A DNA stretch of 64,000 nucleotides from Pseudomonas paraversuta (GTDB lineage: Bacteria > Pseudomonadota > Gammaproteobacteria > Pseudomonadales > Pseudomonadaceae). Position 1 is the first letter of the stretch; every line of letters begins with the position of its first letter. Below the pieces are notes generated by a model. That model had not been told where the DNA came from and made no database searches. It was given only the letters and a program-made list of their open reading frames with translations. The position numbers were made by a program, and so were the translations under genes. This document shows, piece by piece, positions 31,195-41,471 of the stretch. The DNA is taken from assembly GCF_904063065.1 (NCBI RefSeq), contig NZ_CAJFCL010000001.1, positions 372,001 through 436,000 of the forward strand. Direction: 5' to 3'.

Positions 31195-33543
31195 TTAGAA
31201 AGTCTGGCCGAGGGAGAACTGGAATACCTGGGTATCTGCGTCATCCGGTTTCTTGACCGGCATTGCCAAGCTGAAGCTTAGCGGGCCAAGTGCAGTCACC
31301 CAGGTCACGCCAACACCGACAGAGCTGGCCATGTTGCTAAAGCTGATGTCGCAATCCTTGGTATCGCCCTTGCAGTTGGTGTCGAACACGTTACCAACAT
31401 CCCAGAACACAGAGGTCCGCAGGGAGCGCTGATCTTTGACGAACGGCATCGGGAACAGAACTTCCACACCGCCCTGGATCAGCACGTTACCACCAAATGG
31501 TAGCGGATCCTGATCAGGGTCAGCGATGGTGCCCGGGTTTTTACCCGAGCTAGGCGTGCTGCGAGGGCCCAGAGCGCTGTCCTTGAAACCACGTACCGAG
31601 TTGAAACCACCGGCGTAGTAGTTCTCGTAGAACGGCAGGCCTTCAGTCGAACCGTAACCGTCGCCATAGCCCAGCTCTGTGTGCAGACGCATGGTGTAGG
31701 TGTCGGTCAACGGCTGGAACAACTGGGCACGGTAGTCCAGCTTGTAGAACTGCAGGTCGCTGCCAGGAATCGTGCTTTCAAGCACCAGGCTCTGCGAGCT
31801 GCCGCGTGTTGGCAGTACACCTTTGTTCAGGGTCGATTCAGACCAGCCGACCGATGCCTTGAAGTTGAGGTACTTGGTGCCTTCACGGTTTACGAAGTCG
31901 AAAATCTCGTCAACGGTGTACTGACCGGTACTGATTTCATCCTGCTGCACGGTCAGACCATAGGTCAGACGCGAGGTGTCGCTGATCGGGTAGCCCATGC
32001 TGACGCCTGCACCCAGGCTGTCAACGGAGTAGTTGGCAACGTCAACGTCCAGATCTTTGTAGTCAGTGGTGCGGTAGAACACGTTGTAGCCCAGGCTTAC
32101 GCCATCTGCAGTCCAGTACGGATCAACGTAGCTGAAGTTGTAGCGGCTCTGGTATTCGCTGCGGGTCAGGCCAATGCTGACCTTGTTACCCGTACCCAGG
32201 AAGTTGTTCTGCGTGATCGAGCCACCCAGGATCAAACCGGCGCTCTGGGCAAAACCGACGCTGGCAGTGATCGAACCCGAAGCCTGTTCTTCTACGGCGT
32301 AGTTCACGTCAACCTGGTCGTCAGTGCCTGGCACAGCCGGAGTTTCAACGTTCACTTCCTTGAAGAAGCCCAGACGCTCAAGGCGAACCTTGGACTGGTC
32401 AATCAGGTAAGTCGAAGCCCAGCCACCTTCCATCTGGCGCATTTCGCGACGCAGAACCACGTCTTCAGACTTGGTGTTGCCGCGGTAGTTGATGCGGTTC
32501 ACGTAAGCACGCTTGCCCGGATCAACCACAAAAGTGATGGCTACCGTGTGATCTTCAGGGTTTGGCTGAGGCACACCGTTCACGTTGGCGAAGGTGTAGC
32601 CCTCGTTACCCAGACGACGGGTAATCAGTTCGGAGGTAGTGGTCATCAGCTTGCGCGAGAACACCTGCCCTGGCTGAACCAGCAACAGCGATTTGATCTG
32701 GTCTTCAGGAACCTTGAGGTCACCGCTCAGTTTCACTTCGCCGACATTGTATTTTTCGCCTTCATTCACGTTGACCGTGATGTAGACGTTCTTCTTGTCG
32801 GGGGTGATCGATACCTGGGTCGAAGCGATATCCATATTGATATAGCCGCGATCGAGGTAGTAAGAGCGCAGACGCTCAAGGTCACCCGACAGTTTTTCAC
32901 GAGCATACTTGTCGTCATTCTTAAAGAACGACAGCCAGTTCGTGGTTTTCAGTTCGAAGAGGTCAACCAGATCTTCTTCAGGGAAGACGGTGTTGCCCAC
33001 CACGTTGATGTGCTGGATAGCAGCAACCGTGCCTTCATTGATGTTGACCTTCAGGGCAACGCGGTTACGCGGCTCGGGCACCACTTCGGTGTCAACCGTG
33101 GCCGAGTAGCGGCCCTGGGCAACATACTGGCGTTGCAGCTCGTTGCGTACACCCTCAAGGGTTGCACGCTGGAAGATTTCACCTTCGGCCAGGCCCGACT
33201 GTTTGAGCCCTTTCATCAGGTCATCAGTGGAGATCGCCTTGTTACCGTCGATGGTGATGCTGGAGACGGATGGACGTTCGACAACCGTAATGACAAGCAC
33301 ATTGCCATCACGACCCAGTTGGATATCCTGAAAGAAACCGGTTTTGAACAACGCACGAGTGGATTCCACCAAACGGCGGTCATCCGCTACTTCACCCACG
33401 TTCAGAGGCAACGCACCAAACACGCTACCGGCGGAAACCCGCTGCAGCCCGTTGACACGAATATCAGAGATAGTGAAGGACTCGGCGTGAACTTCGGCGA
33501 TCATCAGTACGGCGAGAACCGCAGTTAGCAGCAGACGTTTCAT
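31195..33543 (-). CDS. bamA: Outer membrane protein assembly factor BamA
   Basis: Central Omp85 component that folds and inserts outer-membrane proteins. 782 residues. A signal peptide (MKRLLLTAVLAVLMIAEVHA) is followed by five POTRA domains, the first beginning FTISDIRVNGLQRV, and a 16-stranded barrel with the conserved VRGF of loop 6 (FNSVRGFKDSALGPR). It ends in the beta-signal FSLGQTF. The ATG at 33543 begins the signal peptide; nine further in-frame codons upstream are not part of it. Confidence 0.97.
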   Translation of the reverse strand: MKRLLLTAVLAVLMIAEVHAESFTISDIRVNGLQRVSAGSVFGALPLNVGEVADDRRLVESTRALFKTGFFQDIQLGRDGNVLVITVVERPSVSSITIDGNKAISTDDLMKGLKQSGLAEGEIFQRATLEGVRNELQRQYVAQGRYSATVDTEVVPEPRNRVALKVNINEGTVAAIQHINVVGNTVFPEEDLVDLFELKTTNWLSFFKNDDKYAREKLSGDLERLRSYYLDRGYINMDIASTQVSITPDKKNVYITVNVNEGEKYNVGEVKLSGDLKVPEDQIKSLLLVQPGQVFSRKLMTTTSELITRRLGNEGYTFANVNGVPQPNPEDHTVAITFVVDPGKRAYVNRINYRGNTKSEDVVLRREMRQMEGGWASTYLIDQSKVRLERLGFFKEVNVETPAVPGTDDQVDVNYAVEEQASGSITASVGFAQSAGLILGGSITQNNFLGTGNKVSIGLTRSEYQSRYNFSYVDPYWTADGVSLGYNVFYRTTDYKDLDVDVANYSVDSLGAGVSMGYPISDTSRLTYGLTVQQDEISTGQYTVDEIFDFVNREGTKYLNFKASVGWSESTLNKGVLPTRGSSQSLVLESTIPGSDLQFYKLDYRAQLFQPLTDTYTMRLHTELGYGDGYGSTEGLPFYENYYAGGFNSVRGFKDSALGPRSTPSSGKNPGTIADPDQDPLPFGGNVLIQGGVEVLFPMPFVKDQRSLRTSVFWDVGNVFDTNCKGDTKDCDISFSNMASSVGVGVTWVTALGPLSFSLAMPVKKPDDADTQVFQFSLGQTF

Positions 33544-33578
33544 GAAGTCCTTTCTTATTCCAACTGGCAATAAACAAA

Positions 33579-33597
33579 CTGCCGCAAAATGCGGCAG
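33579..33597 (-). terminator. Short terminator-like hairpin between rseP and bamA
   Basis: On the minus strand CTGCCGC-ATTTT-GCGGCAG is followed by TTTGTTTATT. It occupies most of the 75-base gap and lies about 36 bases before bamA. It looks like an attenuator that lets only part of the upstream transcription reach bamA. Confidence 0.6.
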
Positions 33598-33618
33598 ATT
33601 CGCAATTCAGCGAAGTGT

Positions 33619-34971
33619 TTACAGACGTCCCAGATCGTTGACCAGAGCAAGCAACATCACCCCGATCACCAAACTGATACCGATCTGCATCCCCCAACCC
33701 TGCACCCGATCCGACAAGGGACGACCACGCGCCCACTCGATCAGATAAAACAATAAATGCCCCCCATCCAGTACAGGGATGGGCAACAAATTCAGAACCC
33801 CAAGGCTAATACTCAGATAAGCCAGGAAACTCAGGAAATCCACGACGCCCGACTGGGCAGAAGCGCCCGCCACTTTAGCAATGGTTATCGGTCCACTCAA
33901 GTTTTTTACCGAGAGCTCACCGAACAACATTTTCTTCAGCGAATCGAGAGTCAATACGCTCATGGTCCACGTACGCTTTGCACCCTCCCCGATTGCGGCG
34001 AGCGGGCCGTAACTGACCTCACGAATCATTGCCGGTGGCCAATCGACACCTTTGGCCCCCGCCCCCAGATAGCCGGTTGCCGCCTTACCTTCGCCGCGAG
34101 CCGCAAGGGTAACAGGGACATCAAGCGCAACCCCGTCGCGCTCGACATGCAACACAACACGGGAGTCCGGCCGCACGCGAACCCAGTCAACCACCTGCTG
34201 CCAGTCGTTGATGGCCTGATCGTTGATGGCCAACAGCTTGTCACCGATTTTAAGTCCGGCAGCCTGTGCCGGGCCTTTCGGGTCAAGCTCTGCCAGCACT
34301 GCCGGCAACTCGGGGCGCCACGGGCGAATACCCAGCGACTTGATCGGATCCGGCTCGTCAGCAGACTTGAGCCAGTCATGCAGGATCAACTGATGCGAAG
34401 TCTCGACATCCGAGCCCGGCCCGCGCACTGCGATCTGGATAGAACCGCTTTCGCCCAGACGGCGGACCAGTTGCAGGTTTACGTTCGACCAGCCAACGGT
34501 CGGCTCGCCGTCAATGGCAACGATTTCCTGGCCGGCCACAAGGCCGGCCTGAGCTGCCAGGCTGGCGCTTTCTACGGCACCGATTACAGGCCGCACCTGC
34601 TGGCTGCCCATCATTGCCAGCACCCAGAAAAACACCATCGCCAACAAGAAGTTGGCGATCGGCCCGGCGGCGACAATGGCTATGCGCTGACCAACGGTCT
34701 TGCGATTGAAGGACTGATCCAGCTGATCGGCGGGAACCTCGCCTTCGCGCTCGTCGAGCATTTTCACGTAGCCACCCAACGGGATGGCTGCAATGACAAA
34801 CTCGGTACCCTTGCGGTCATGCCAGCGCAGCAAAGGCGTACCGAAACCCACGGAGAAACGTAGAACCTTGACGCCGCAACGGCGCGCCACCCAAAAGTGA
34901 CCGAATTCATGAAAAGTGACCAGCACACCCAATGCCACCAGGGTGCCAACAATCATATATAGCGCACTCAT
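33619..34971 (-). CDS. rseP: RIP metalloprotease RseP
   Basis: Inner-membrane site-2 protease that releases the AlgU/RpoE-type sigma factor by cutting its anti-sigma factor. 450 residues. The zinc motif HEFGH is at residues 21-25 in the first membrane helix, two PDZ domains occupy roughly residues 110-300, and the third zinc ligand lies in the C-terminal LDGGHLLFY. In P. aeruginosa the homologue is MucP. bamA next door links it to envelope stress. Confidence 0.95.
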   Translation of the reverse strand: MSALYMIVGTLVALGVLVTFHEFGHFWVARRCGVKVLRFSVGFGTPLLRWHDRKGTEFVIAAIPLGGYVKMLDEREGEVPADQLDQSFNRKTVGQRIAIVAAGPIANFLLAMVFFWVLAMMGSQQVRPVIGAVESASLAAQAGLVAGQEIVAIDGEPTVGWSNVNLQLVRRLGESGSIQIAVRGPGSDVETSHQLILHDWLKSADEPDPIKSLGIRPWRPELPAVLAELDPKGPAQAAGLKIGDKLLAINDQAINDWQQVVDWVRVRPDSRVVLHVERDGVALDVPVTLAARGEGKAATGYLGAGAKGVDWPPAMIREVSYGPLAAIGEGAKRTWTMSVLTLDSLKKMLFGELSVKNLSGPITIAKVAGASAQSGVVDFLSFLAYLSISLGVLNLLPIPVLDGGHLLFYLIEWARGRPLSDRVQGWGMQIGISLVIGVMLLALVNDLGRL

Positions 34972-35015
34972 CTACTTTCTCCGCGATCCTGTCCGGTTCC
35001 GGCAAGCACCACTTA

Positions 35016-36203
35016 TCAGCCGTTACGACTCAACCACTGTTCAGCCCGCATTCGCGCCTTGGTATCGGCGGCGAAGACCGCCTCTAACTCGTCTACTGCA
35101 ACCACAGGCTCACTGTTTAAAACGTCTTCGATAATACGGGCAATTTGCGGGTAACGGATTCGGCCATCAAGAAAGGCCGCAACCGCTACTTCGTTCGCCG
35201 CATTCAGCATCGCCGGCGCACTGTTGCCCGCCATGGCCGCTTCACGGGCCAGGCGCAAGCAGGGAAAGCGCTGCTCATCCGGGCGCTGGAAATCAAGACG
35301 CGCAACTGCAAACAGATCCAGCGGCGCGACCCCCGAATCAATGCGCTCAGGCCATGCCAGGGCATTGGTAATCGGAGTGCGCATATCCGGATTACCCAGC
35401 TGGGCAAGCACCGAACCGTCCACATAATCGACCAGCGAATGAATCACGCTTTGCGGATGGATGACCACCTCGACCTGGTCCGGTCTGGCGTCAAACAGCC
35501 AGCAAGCCTCGATCAACTCCAGGCCCTTGTTCATCATGCTGGCAGAGTCTACGGAAATCTTGCGCCCCATCGACCAGTTGGGATGGGCACAGGCCTGATC
35601 CGGCGTAACGTGCTCAAGCTCCGCCAGGGGGGTCTGGCGAAAAGGTCCGCCAGACGCCGTCAACAGAATCCGGCGAACGCCAACATTAGTCAGGCCTCGG
35701 GCGAAATCCTGCGGCAGGCACTGGAAAATGGCGTTGTGCTCACTATCAATGGGCAACAGCACCGAACCACTGCGGCGAACAGCCTGCATAAACAGGTCGC
35801 CGGTCATCACCAGCGCTTCTTTATTCGCCAACAGGATTTTTTTGCCTGCATTGACCGCTGCCAGTGTCGGACGCAAGCCCGCAGCACCAACAATCGCCGC
35901 CATGACCGAATCAACCTCGGGCGCCGAAGCAATCTGGCACAGGCCTTCCTCACCCACCAGGACCTCGACACCGAGCCCTGCCGAGCGCAGGCCGGCCAGC
36001 AACTGGCTGGCCGCACGATCATCCGGCACGACCACAACCTTTGGCTTGTGGGTAATGCACAACGCCAGCAGCTCGGCGAGACGGCTGTAACCGCTCAAAC
36101 CGAACACCTGATAGCGATCAGGGTGACGGGCAACAACATCCAGGGTGCTCAGGCCAATCGAACCCGTAGCCCCCAGAACAGTAATCTGTTGTGGACGGCT
36201 CAT
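35016..36203 (-). CDS. dxr: 1-deoxy-D-xylulose 5-phosphate reductoisomerase
   Basis: Second step of the MEP isoprenoid pathway. 395-396 residues. NADPH-binding [14 protein letters not shown] at the N terminus, [11 protein letters not shown], and the metal-binding [11 protein letters not shown] are intact. The ATG at 36203 overlaps the cdsA stop in ATGA. Its product line leads through ispD and ispF, both in this window, to the substrate of uppS two genes upstream. Confidence 0.96.
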   Translation of the reverse strand: MSRPQQITVLGATGSIGLSTLDVVARHPDRYQVFGLSGYSRLAELLALCITHKPKVVVVPDDRAASQLLAGLRSAGLGVEVLVGEEGLCQIASAPEVDSVMAAIVGAAGLRPTLAAVNAGKKILLANKEALVMTGDLFMQAVRRSGSVLLPIDSEHNAIFQCLPQDFARGLTNVGVRRILLTASGGPFRQTPLAELEHVTPDQACAHPNWSMGRKISVDSASMMNKGLELIEACWLFDARPDQVEVVIHPQSVIHSLVDYVDGSVLAQLGNPDMRTPITNALAWPERIDSGVAPLDLFAVARLDFQRPDEQRFPCLRLAREAAMAGNSAPAMLNAANEVAVAAFLDGRIRYPQIARIIEDVLNSEPVVAVDELEAVFAADTKARMRAEQWLSRNG

Positions 36204-37006
36204 GACGCCGCCATCCACAGCAATACAGCAAATACCGGGATCGCCGCAGTCAAACTGTCGATGCGGTCCAGAACACCACCATGGCCAGGCAGCAGGTTAC
36301 TGCTGTCCTTGATCCCGGACTGGCGTTTGAACATGCTTTCGGTGAGGTCACCCACCACCGAAATCAATACGATCACGCCAGCACCGACCAGTGCGGCAAA
36401 CATCTCGGAGGCGCTCCAGCCACGCGCCACACCGACCGCAGCGGTGATCAGCAAGCTCAGCAACAAGCCGCCAAATACACCCTCCCAGCTTTTGCCCGGA
36501 CTGACTTTCGGTGCGAGCTTGCGCTTGCCGAATTTACGCCCCGAGAAATAGGCGCCGATATCGGCACCCCACACCAGAACCATCACTGCCATGATCAACC
36601 AGTTACCCAGCGCCATCGCCTTGATCAGCACCAGACCCTGCCAGGCCGGCAACAGAATCAACAGGCCGATGACCAGTTTGGTCGCAGTCGTTGACCAGTG
36701 CACCGATGATTGCGGAAAGGTCAGCACCAGGTAGGTTGCCACTGCCCACCATAGAACCGCAGCACCCAACACCCATGGCGCCAGATCAGGGAATATGTGC
36801 AGGCCAAACAGCAGCAAAGCTACAACCGCAGCAAAGGCAACGCGGGCTGGCTGAGCGTCAAAACCCGCCAGGCGTGCCCATTCCCAGGCCCCCAGGGTCA
36901 CGACCAGGCCAATGAACAGCGCAAAGCCGGCCCCCTCAAGCAGGAAAAAACCGCACAGGGCAATTGGCAGCAAGATAAGAGCAGTAATGATTCGTTGTTT
37001 AAGCAT
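36200..37006 (-). CDS. cdsA: Phosphatidate cytidylyltransferase
   Basis: Makes CDP-diacylglycerol, the precursor of all phospholipids, from phosphatidic acid and CTP. 268 residues with about eight membrane helices. The C-terminal signature of the family, around [20 protein letters not shown] and VLDRIDSL, is complete. Start and stop both overlap neighbours (uppS by one base, dxr by four). Confidence 0.96.
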   Translation of the reverse strand: MLKQRIITALILLPIALCGFFLLEGAGFALFIGLVVTLGAWEWARLAGFDAQPARVAFAAVVALLLFGLHIFPDLAPWVLGAAVLWWAVATYLVLTFPQSSVHWSTTATKLVIGLLILLPAWQGLVLIKAMALGNWLIMAVMVLVWGADIGAYFSGRKFGKRKLAPKVSPGKSWEGVFGGLLLSLLITAAVGVARGWSASEMFAALVGAGVIVLISVVGDLTESMFKRQSGIKDSSNLLPGHGGVLDRIDSLTAAIPVFAVLLWMAAS

Positions 37007-37761
37007 TAAACCCGGGCTCCAGCCTCAACCTGCTCGCTCGTTTTACCGAAGCGGCGCTGGCGAGAAGCGAAATCAGCCAATGCATGACGCATGGCTTCGT
37101 GTTTGAAGTCCGGCCAGAACAGGTCGGAGAAGTACAACTCGGAATAGGCCAGCTGCCACAGCAGAAAATTGCTGATGCGATGCTCGCCACCGGTGCGAAT
37201 GCACAGATCAGGCAAAGGCAGATCACCCGTTACCAGACAGGCTTGCAACACGTCAGGGGTGATGTCTTCAGGCTGTAAATGCCCTGCCTGCACCTGACGC
37301 GCCAACTGCTGAGCGGCCTGGGCGATGTCCCACTGACCGCCGTAGTTAGCGGCGATCTGCAGCACAAAGCGCTCAGAACCCGCAGTCATTGCTTCCGCTT
37401 CACGCATCGCCATTTGCAAATCGGGATGAAAGCGTGAGCGGTCGCCAATGATCCGCAGACTGATGTTGTTTTCATTGAGGCGCTTGGCCTCACGACGCAG
37501 TGCCCGGAAGAACAAGTCCATCAAGGCACTGACTTCTGCTGCCGGGCGCTGCCAGTTTTCACTGGAGAACGCGAACAGCGTCAGCACCTCGACCTTGGCC
37601 TGGGCACACACTTCAATCACTGCGCGAACCGCATCCACTCCCGCTTTATGCCCGGCAACACCCGGCATAAAGCGTTTTTTCGCCCAGCGATTATTACCGT
37701 CCATAATGATGGCGACGTGTCGCGGCACCGATGACGGCTCAGCCTGCTTGGTCATTTCCAT
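37006..37761 (-). CDS. uppS: Undecaprenyl diphosphate synthase
   Basis: Cis-prenyltransferase that builds the C55 carrier for peptidoglycan and O-antigen. 251 residues. Catalytic Asp21 lies in IIMDGNNRWAKKR, FAFSSENWQRP follows, and the C-terminal isopentenyl-diphosphate site is DLCIRTGGEHRISNFLLWQ. A second Met at residue 3 could be the true start. 15 bases separate it from frr. Confidence 0.96.
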   Translation of the reverse strand: MEMTKQAEPSSVPRHVAIIMDGNNRWAKKRFMPGVAGHKAGVDAVRAVIEVCAQAKVEVLTLFAFSSENWQRPAAEVSALMDLFFRALRREAKRLNENNISLRIIGDRSRFHPDLQMAMREAEAMTAGSERFVLQIAANYGGQWDIAQAAQQLARQVQAGHLQPEDITPDVLQACLVTGDLPLPDLCIRTGGEHRISNFLLWQLAYSELYFSDLFWPDFKHEAMRHALADFASRQRRFGKTSEQVEAGARV

Positions 37762-37776
37762 AAAACGCCCAGACCC

Positions 37777-38334
37777 TTATACGGCCATCAGGTCAGCTTC
37801 TTTCTGCTTGGTGGCAGTTTCGATATCAGCTACAGCCTTGTCGGTCAGCTTCTGAATATCATCAGCAGCACGACGCTCTTCGTCTTCGCTGATTTCTTTT
37901 TCCTTGACCAGATCTTTCAACTGGCTCAGCGCATCGCGACGAATATTACGCACAGCAATGCGGGCATCTTCAGCTGCGTCACGGGCCTGCTTGGCGAACA
38001 CCTTGCGGGTTTCTTCAGTCAGGGCAGGCATGGAGATCAGCAGCAATTCGCCCAGGTTAGTCGGATTGAGGTTCAGACCGGCGCTCTGGATTGCCTTGTC
38101 TACCGCACCGAGCATATTGCGCTCGAACGCTACGACTTGCAGGGTACGGGAGTCTTTGACAGTGATGTTGGCCACTTGGCTGATCGGAGTATCCGAGCCG
38201 TAGTAAGGCACCATCACGCTACCCAGAATGCTCGGGTGAGCCTTGCCGGTACGGATCTGGCCAAATGCATGGGACAGAGATTCCAGCGATTTCTGCATGC
38301 GCGTTTGAGCGTCTTTTTTGATTTCGTTGATCAT
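37777..38334 (-). CDS. frr: Ribosome recycling factor
   Basis: Splits post-termination ribosomes together with EF-G. 185 residues, the family's fixed length, with [20 protein letters not shown] domain II (here [17 protein letters not shown]) and the long helical domain ending in [12 protein letters not shown]. Its ATG overlaps the pyrH stop by four bases. Confidence 0.97.
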   Translation of the reverse strand: MINEIKKDAQTRMQKSLESLSHAFGQIRTGKAHPSILGSVMVPYYGSDTPISQVANITVKDSRTLQVVAFERNMLGAVDKAIQSAGLNLNPTNLGELLLISMPALTEETRKVFAKQARDAAEDARIAVRNIRRDALSQLKDLVKEKEISEDEERRAADDIQKLTDKAVADIETATKQKEADLMAV

Positions 38335-39074
38335 TGTTGACCTTCCTCGATCAGAGTGCCTTCAGCGCCGCCATGGACAATATTAAGCAGGGCGCCGGGC
38401 TTGTTCATGTTAAATACACGCAATGGCATTTTATGGTCGCGGCACAAGCAGATAGCCGTCAGGTCCATTACGCCCAGCTTGCGATCCAGTACTTCATCGT
38501 AAGTCAGATGATCGAACTTCTCGGCATGCGGGTCTTTGAATGGATCTGCGGTGTACACGCCGTCGACCTTGGTTGCCTTGAGCACCACATCAGCGTCAAT
38601 TTCAATGGCACGCAAACAGGCAGCCGAATCCGTCGTGAAGAATGGATTACCGGTACCTGCAGCAAAAATCACCACATCCTTGGCGTTCAGGTGACGCATG
38701 GCCTTGCGACGATCGTAATGATCAGTCACGCCCACCATGGAAATGGCCGACATTACGATGGCGGAGATATTCGCACGTTCCAGCGCGTCGCGCATGGCCA
38801 GGGCGTTCATCACGGTTGCCAGCATGCCCATATGGTCGCCTGTAACGCGATCCATACCTGCAGCACTCAGCGCAGCCCCACGGAACAGGTTGCCACCACC
38901 AATCACCAACCCTACCTGAACACCGATACCAACCAGCTGGCCGACTTCCAGCGCCATGCGGTCGAGAACTTTGGGATCGATCCCGAACTCTTCAGAGCCC
39001 ATCAGGGCTTCGCCGCTTAGCTTGAGTAGAATGCGTTTATAGCGAGCTTGATAACCACTGCCCTGCTGAGCCAT
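38331..39074 (-). CDS. pyrH: UMP kinase
   Basis: Phosphorylates UMP to UDP, feeding pyrG and UDP-sugar synthesis. 247 residues of the amino-acid-kinase fold: [13 protein letters not shown] near the N terminus, GGGNLFRG, and the [19 protein letters not shown] region. The tsf-pyrH-frr order is universal in gamma-proteobacteria. Confidence 0.97.
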   Translation of the reverse strand: MAQQGSGYQARYKRILLKLSGEALMGSEEFGIDPKVLDRMALEVGQLVGIGVQVGLVIGGGNLFRGAALSAAGMDRVTGDHMGMLATVMNALAMRDALERANISAIVMSAISMVGVTDHYDRRKAMRHLNAKDVVIFAAGTGNPFFTTDSAACLRAIEIDADVVLKATKVDGVYTADPFKDPHAEKFDHLTYDEVLDRKLGVMDLTAICLCRDHKMPLRVFNMNKPGALLNIVHGGAEGTLIEEGQQ

Positions 39075-39224
39075 TGCGAATCTCTCCTGCCGCGTTTTAT
39101 AAAAAATCTGTGCGAGGCTGTTTACAGCCCGCGCTTACTCTAGCTGGCACTGCACAGCAGCACCATCGGAACACTATTTTGTAAACCGGTTCCGCCGGGA
39201 AGGGAAAATCCCCACCCATTTGAA

Positions 39225-39256
39225 AAGAGGCTGCGCGCGTGAGCGGGCAGCCTCTT
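39225..39256 (-). terminator. Terminator-like hairpin after tsf
   Basis: AAGAGGCTGC and GCAGCCTCTT form a perfect ten-base-pair stem with a 12-base loop; on the minus strand TTTTCA follows. It lies 24 bases past the tsf stop and separates rpsB-tsf from pyrH-frr and beyond, where the remaining 150 bases to pyrH could hold a promoter. Confidence 0.65.
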
Positions 39257-39279
39257 CGGGTCGACAGTTTAGAACCGTC

Positions 39280-40149
39280 TTATTGCTTGCTTGCAGCCAC
39301 TTGTGCAGCAACTTCAGCAGCGAAGTCATCAACTGGCTTCTCGATACCGTCGCCTACTTTGAAGTAGGTGAAGGAAACGATTTCAGCGCCGGCTTTCTTG
39401 GCCAGTTCGCCGACCTTGATTTCCGGGTTCTTAACGAAAGCTTGTTCAACCAGGCTGGCTTCAGCCAGGAACTTGCTGATACGACCGGCAACCATTTTTT
39501 CAACGATTTCTGCTGGCTTGCCTTTGATCTTGTCTTCGTTGAGGCTCATGAACACGGTTTTTTCGCGTTCGATAGCATCAGCGGAAACTTGCGATGGCAG
39601 CAGGAACTCAGGGTTGCTTGCAGCTACGTGCATGGCGATATCACGTGCCAGCTCGGCGTTGCCGCCTTTCAGAGCTACTACAACACCGATCTTGTTGCCG
39701 TGCAGGTAAGCATCAACAACGTCGCCTTCGATGCGGGCCAGGCGACGGATGTTTACGTTCTCGCCTACTTTACCAACCAGAACCAGACGATCAGCTTCTT
39801 GCGAAGCGATCAGCGGAGCTGCGTCGGTCAGCTTCTCAGCGAAAGCTTTTTCTACGCTGTCAGCAACGAATTTTTTGAAGTCGTCTTGCAGAGCCAGGAA
39901 GTCGGTTTGCGAGTTAACTTCAAGAATAACGGCAGATTTGCCATCTTCAGCAACTTTAACTGCGATAGCGCCTTCAGCAGCAACGTTGCCTGCTTTTTTG
40001 GCAGCCTTGATGGCGCCCGAAGCACGCATGTCATCAATGGCTTTTTCGATGTCGCCGCCAGCCTTGGTCAAGGCTTTCTTGCAATCCATCATGCCTTCGC
40101 CGGTACGCTCACGCAGTTCTTTAACCAACGCTGCAGTAATCTCTGCCAT
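39280..40149 (-). CDS. tsf: Translation elongation factor Ts
   Basis: Nucleotide-exchange factor for EF-Tu. 289 residues, identical in length to the P. aeruginosa protein. It starts MAEITAALVKELRERTGEGM, with the MMDCKKAL signature directly after, and VAEDGKSAVILEVNSQTDF marks the core. The ATG at 40149 is preceded by AGGA; 11 upstream codons in frame are not conserved. Confidence 0.97.
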   Translation of the reverse strand: MAEITAALVKELRERTGEGMMDCKKALTKAGGDIEKAIDDMRASGAIKAAKKAGNVAAEGAIAVKVAEDGKSAVILEVNSQTDFLALQDDFKKFVADSVEKAFAEKLTDAAPLIASQEADRLVLVGKVGENVNIRRLARIEGDVVDAYLHGNKIGVVVALKGGNAELARDIAMHVAASNPEFLLPSQVSADAIEREKTVFMSLNEDKIKGKPAEIVEKMVAGRISKFLAEASLVEQAFVKNPEIKVGELAKKAGAEIVSFTYFKVGDGIEKPVDDFAAEVAAQVAASKQ

Positions 40150-40299
40150 TTCAAAATTCCTCTTGGATAGGTTTTCAACCATTCCACCCGACCGAACGGG
40201 CGTTCAATTCGTGTGAAGCATGCCTCGATACAACCCTGCCAGCCGCAATCTGATACAGCAACGCCAGGGCAACTTCCAACAAATGGATTTCGAGGTGGC

Positions 40300-40325
40300 A
40301 AAAAGGGGGCCAAGCCCCCTTTTTG
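40300..40325 (-). terminator. Attenuator/terminator between rpsB and tsf
   Basis: AAAAAGGGGG-CCAAG-CCCCCTTTTT is a compact, almost symmetric intrinsic terminator 31 bases past the rpsB stop. Partial termination between rpsB and tsf is known in E. coli and sets the S2/EF-Ts ratio. Confidence 0.8.
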
Positions 40326-40355
40326 CGTACTGAGTAAACGCTAGGCGTTAATTAC

Positions 40356-41099
40356 TCAGCCTTCAACTACCGCTGCAGCCGGAGCTTCTTCGACGAAAAC
40401 GTCGGTGCCGCCAGCAACGTGGTTACGGCCTTTGATCACAGCATCAGCCATCGCACCCATGTACAGCTGGATAGCGCGGATTGCGTCATCGTTACCCGGG
40501 ATGATGTAGTCAACACCTTCTGGGCTGCTGTTGGTATCGACAACGCCGATAACCGGGATACCCAACTTGTTAGCTTCGGTGATCGCGATACGCTCGTGAT
40601 CAACGTCGATAACGAACAGTGCGTCTGGCAGACCGCCCATGTCCTTGATACCACCCAGGCTACGATCCAGCTTTTCCAGATCGCGAGTACGCATCAGCGC
40701 CTCTTTCTTGGTCAGCTTGGCGAAAGTACCGTCTTCGGCCTGGATTTCAAGGTCACGCAGACGCTTGATGGAAGCACGGATGGTTTTGAAGTTGGTGAGC
40801 ATGCCGCCCAACCAGCGGTGATCAACGTACGGCGAACCGCAACGGGTTGCTTCTTCAGCAACGATCTTGCCAGCGGAACGCTTTGTGCCGACGAACAGAA
40901 TCTTGTTTTTGCCCTGGGCCAGACGCTCTACGAAAGTCAAAGCTTCGTTGAACATTGGCAGGGTTTTTTCAAGGTTGATGATGTGGATCTTGTTACGCGC
41001 GCCAAAGATGTATTTACCCATCTTCGGGTTCCAGTAACGGGTTTGGTGACCGAAGTGCACACCGGCCTTCAGCATATCGCGCATGTTGACTTGGGACAT
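40356..41099 (-). CDS. rpsB: 30S ribosomal protein S2
   Basis: Small-subunit ribosomal protein. 247 residues starting [20 protein letters not shown], with both S2 signatures ([43 protein letters not shown]). The acidic, alanine-rich tail is typical for Pseudomonas. It heads the rpsB-tsf unit, with a leader of about 130 bases. Confidence 0.98.
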   Translation of the reverse strand: MSQVNMRDMLKAGVHFGHQTRYWNPKMGKYIFGARNKIHIINLEKTLPMFNEALTFVERLAQGKNKILFVGTKRSAGKIVAEEATRCGSPYVDHRWLGGMLTNFKTIRASIKRLRDLEIQAEDGTFAKLTKKEALMRTRDLEKLDRSLGGIKDMGGLPDALFVIDVDHERIAITEANKLGIPVIGVVDTNSSPEGVDYIIPGNDDAIRAIQLYMGAMADAVIKGRNHVAGGTDVFVEEAPAAAVVEG

Positions 41100-41471
41100 G
41101 GTAGTTCCTTAGTAAGTCGGGTTAGGCCTCCACGTATCCCAACGACCAACCAGCAGCTTCGAGCTGAAGGCACCCAGGTCATCGTGTCGATACGTGTGTG
41201 GGTTTGTGCTTAGCGGGCTATACCCGGAAAGCGGCGCATTTTATACCACAAGATGCGCAAAAAACGAAACACGGAATCAGACTTTCTTCCTCGCCCTTTT
41301 GCGCAGGGTCTGGAATAGAGCCAGAATGCCCCATTCTATTAAGAGAAGCGATGGCGAGAGGCCCATGATTATCGCCGACCGTCTGTTAGAATCGCATTTT
41401 TATGGCGGTGTGCAGCAGCAAAGCACCCCCGCAATCCTGATGATGAGCGCCAACGCGCGAAGAGAGCCCGA
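41100..41471. promoter_or_regulatory. Divergent rpsB/map promoter region
   Basis: A 372-base region between rpsB (minus) and map (plus). On the minus strand a TGG-TATAAA extended -10 (TATAAA at 41240-41245) would give an rpsB leader of about 130 bases, long enough for the S2 autoregulatory fold known from enterobacteria. A -10-like TAGAAT on the plus strand (41387-41392) could serve map. No gene or repeat is seen in it. Confidence 0.5.

Noticed and set aside
31681..33528. A 615-codon plus-strand frame opposite bamA
   Set aside because: It mirrors bamA almost exactly and has no family features; bamA is complete with signal peptide, POTRA domains and beta-signal.
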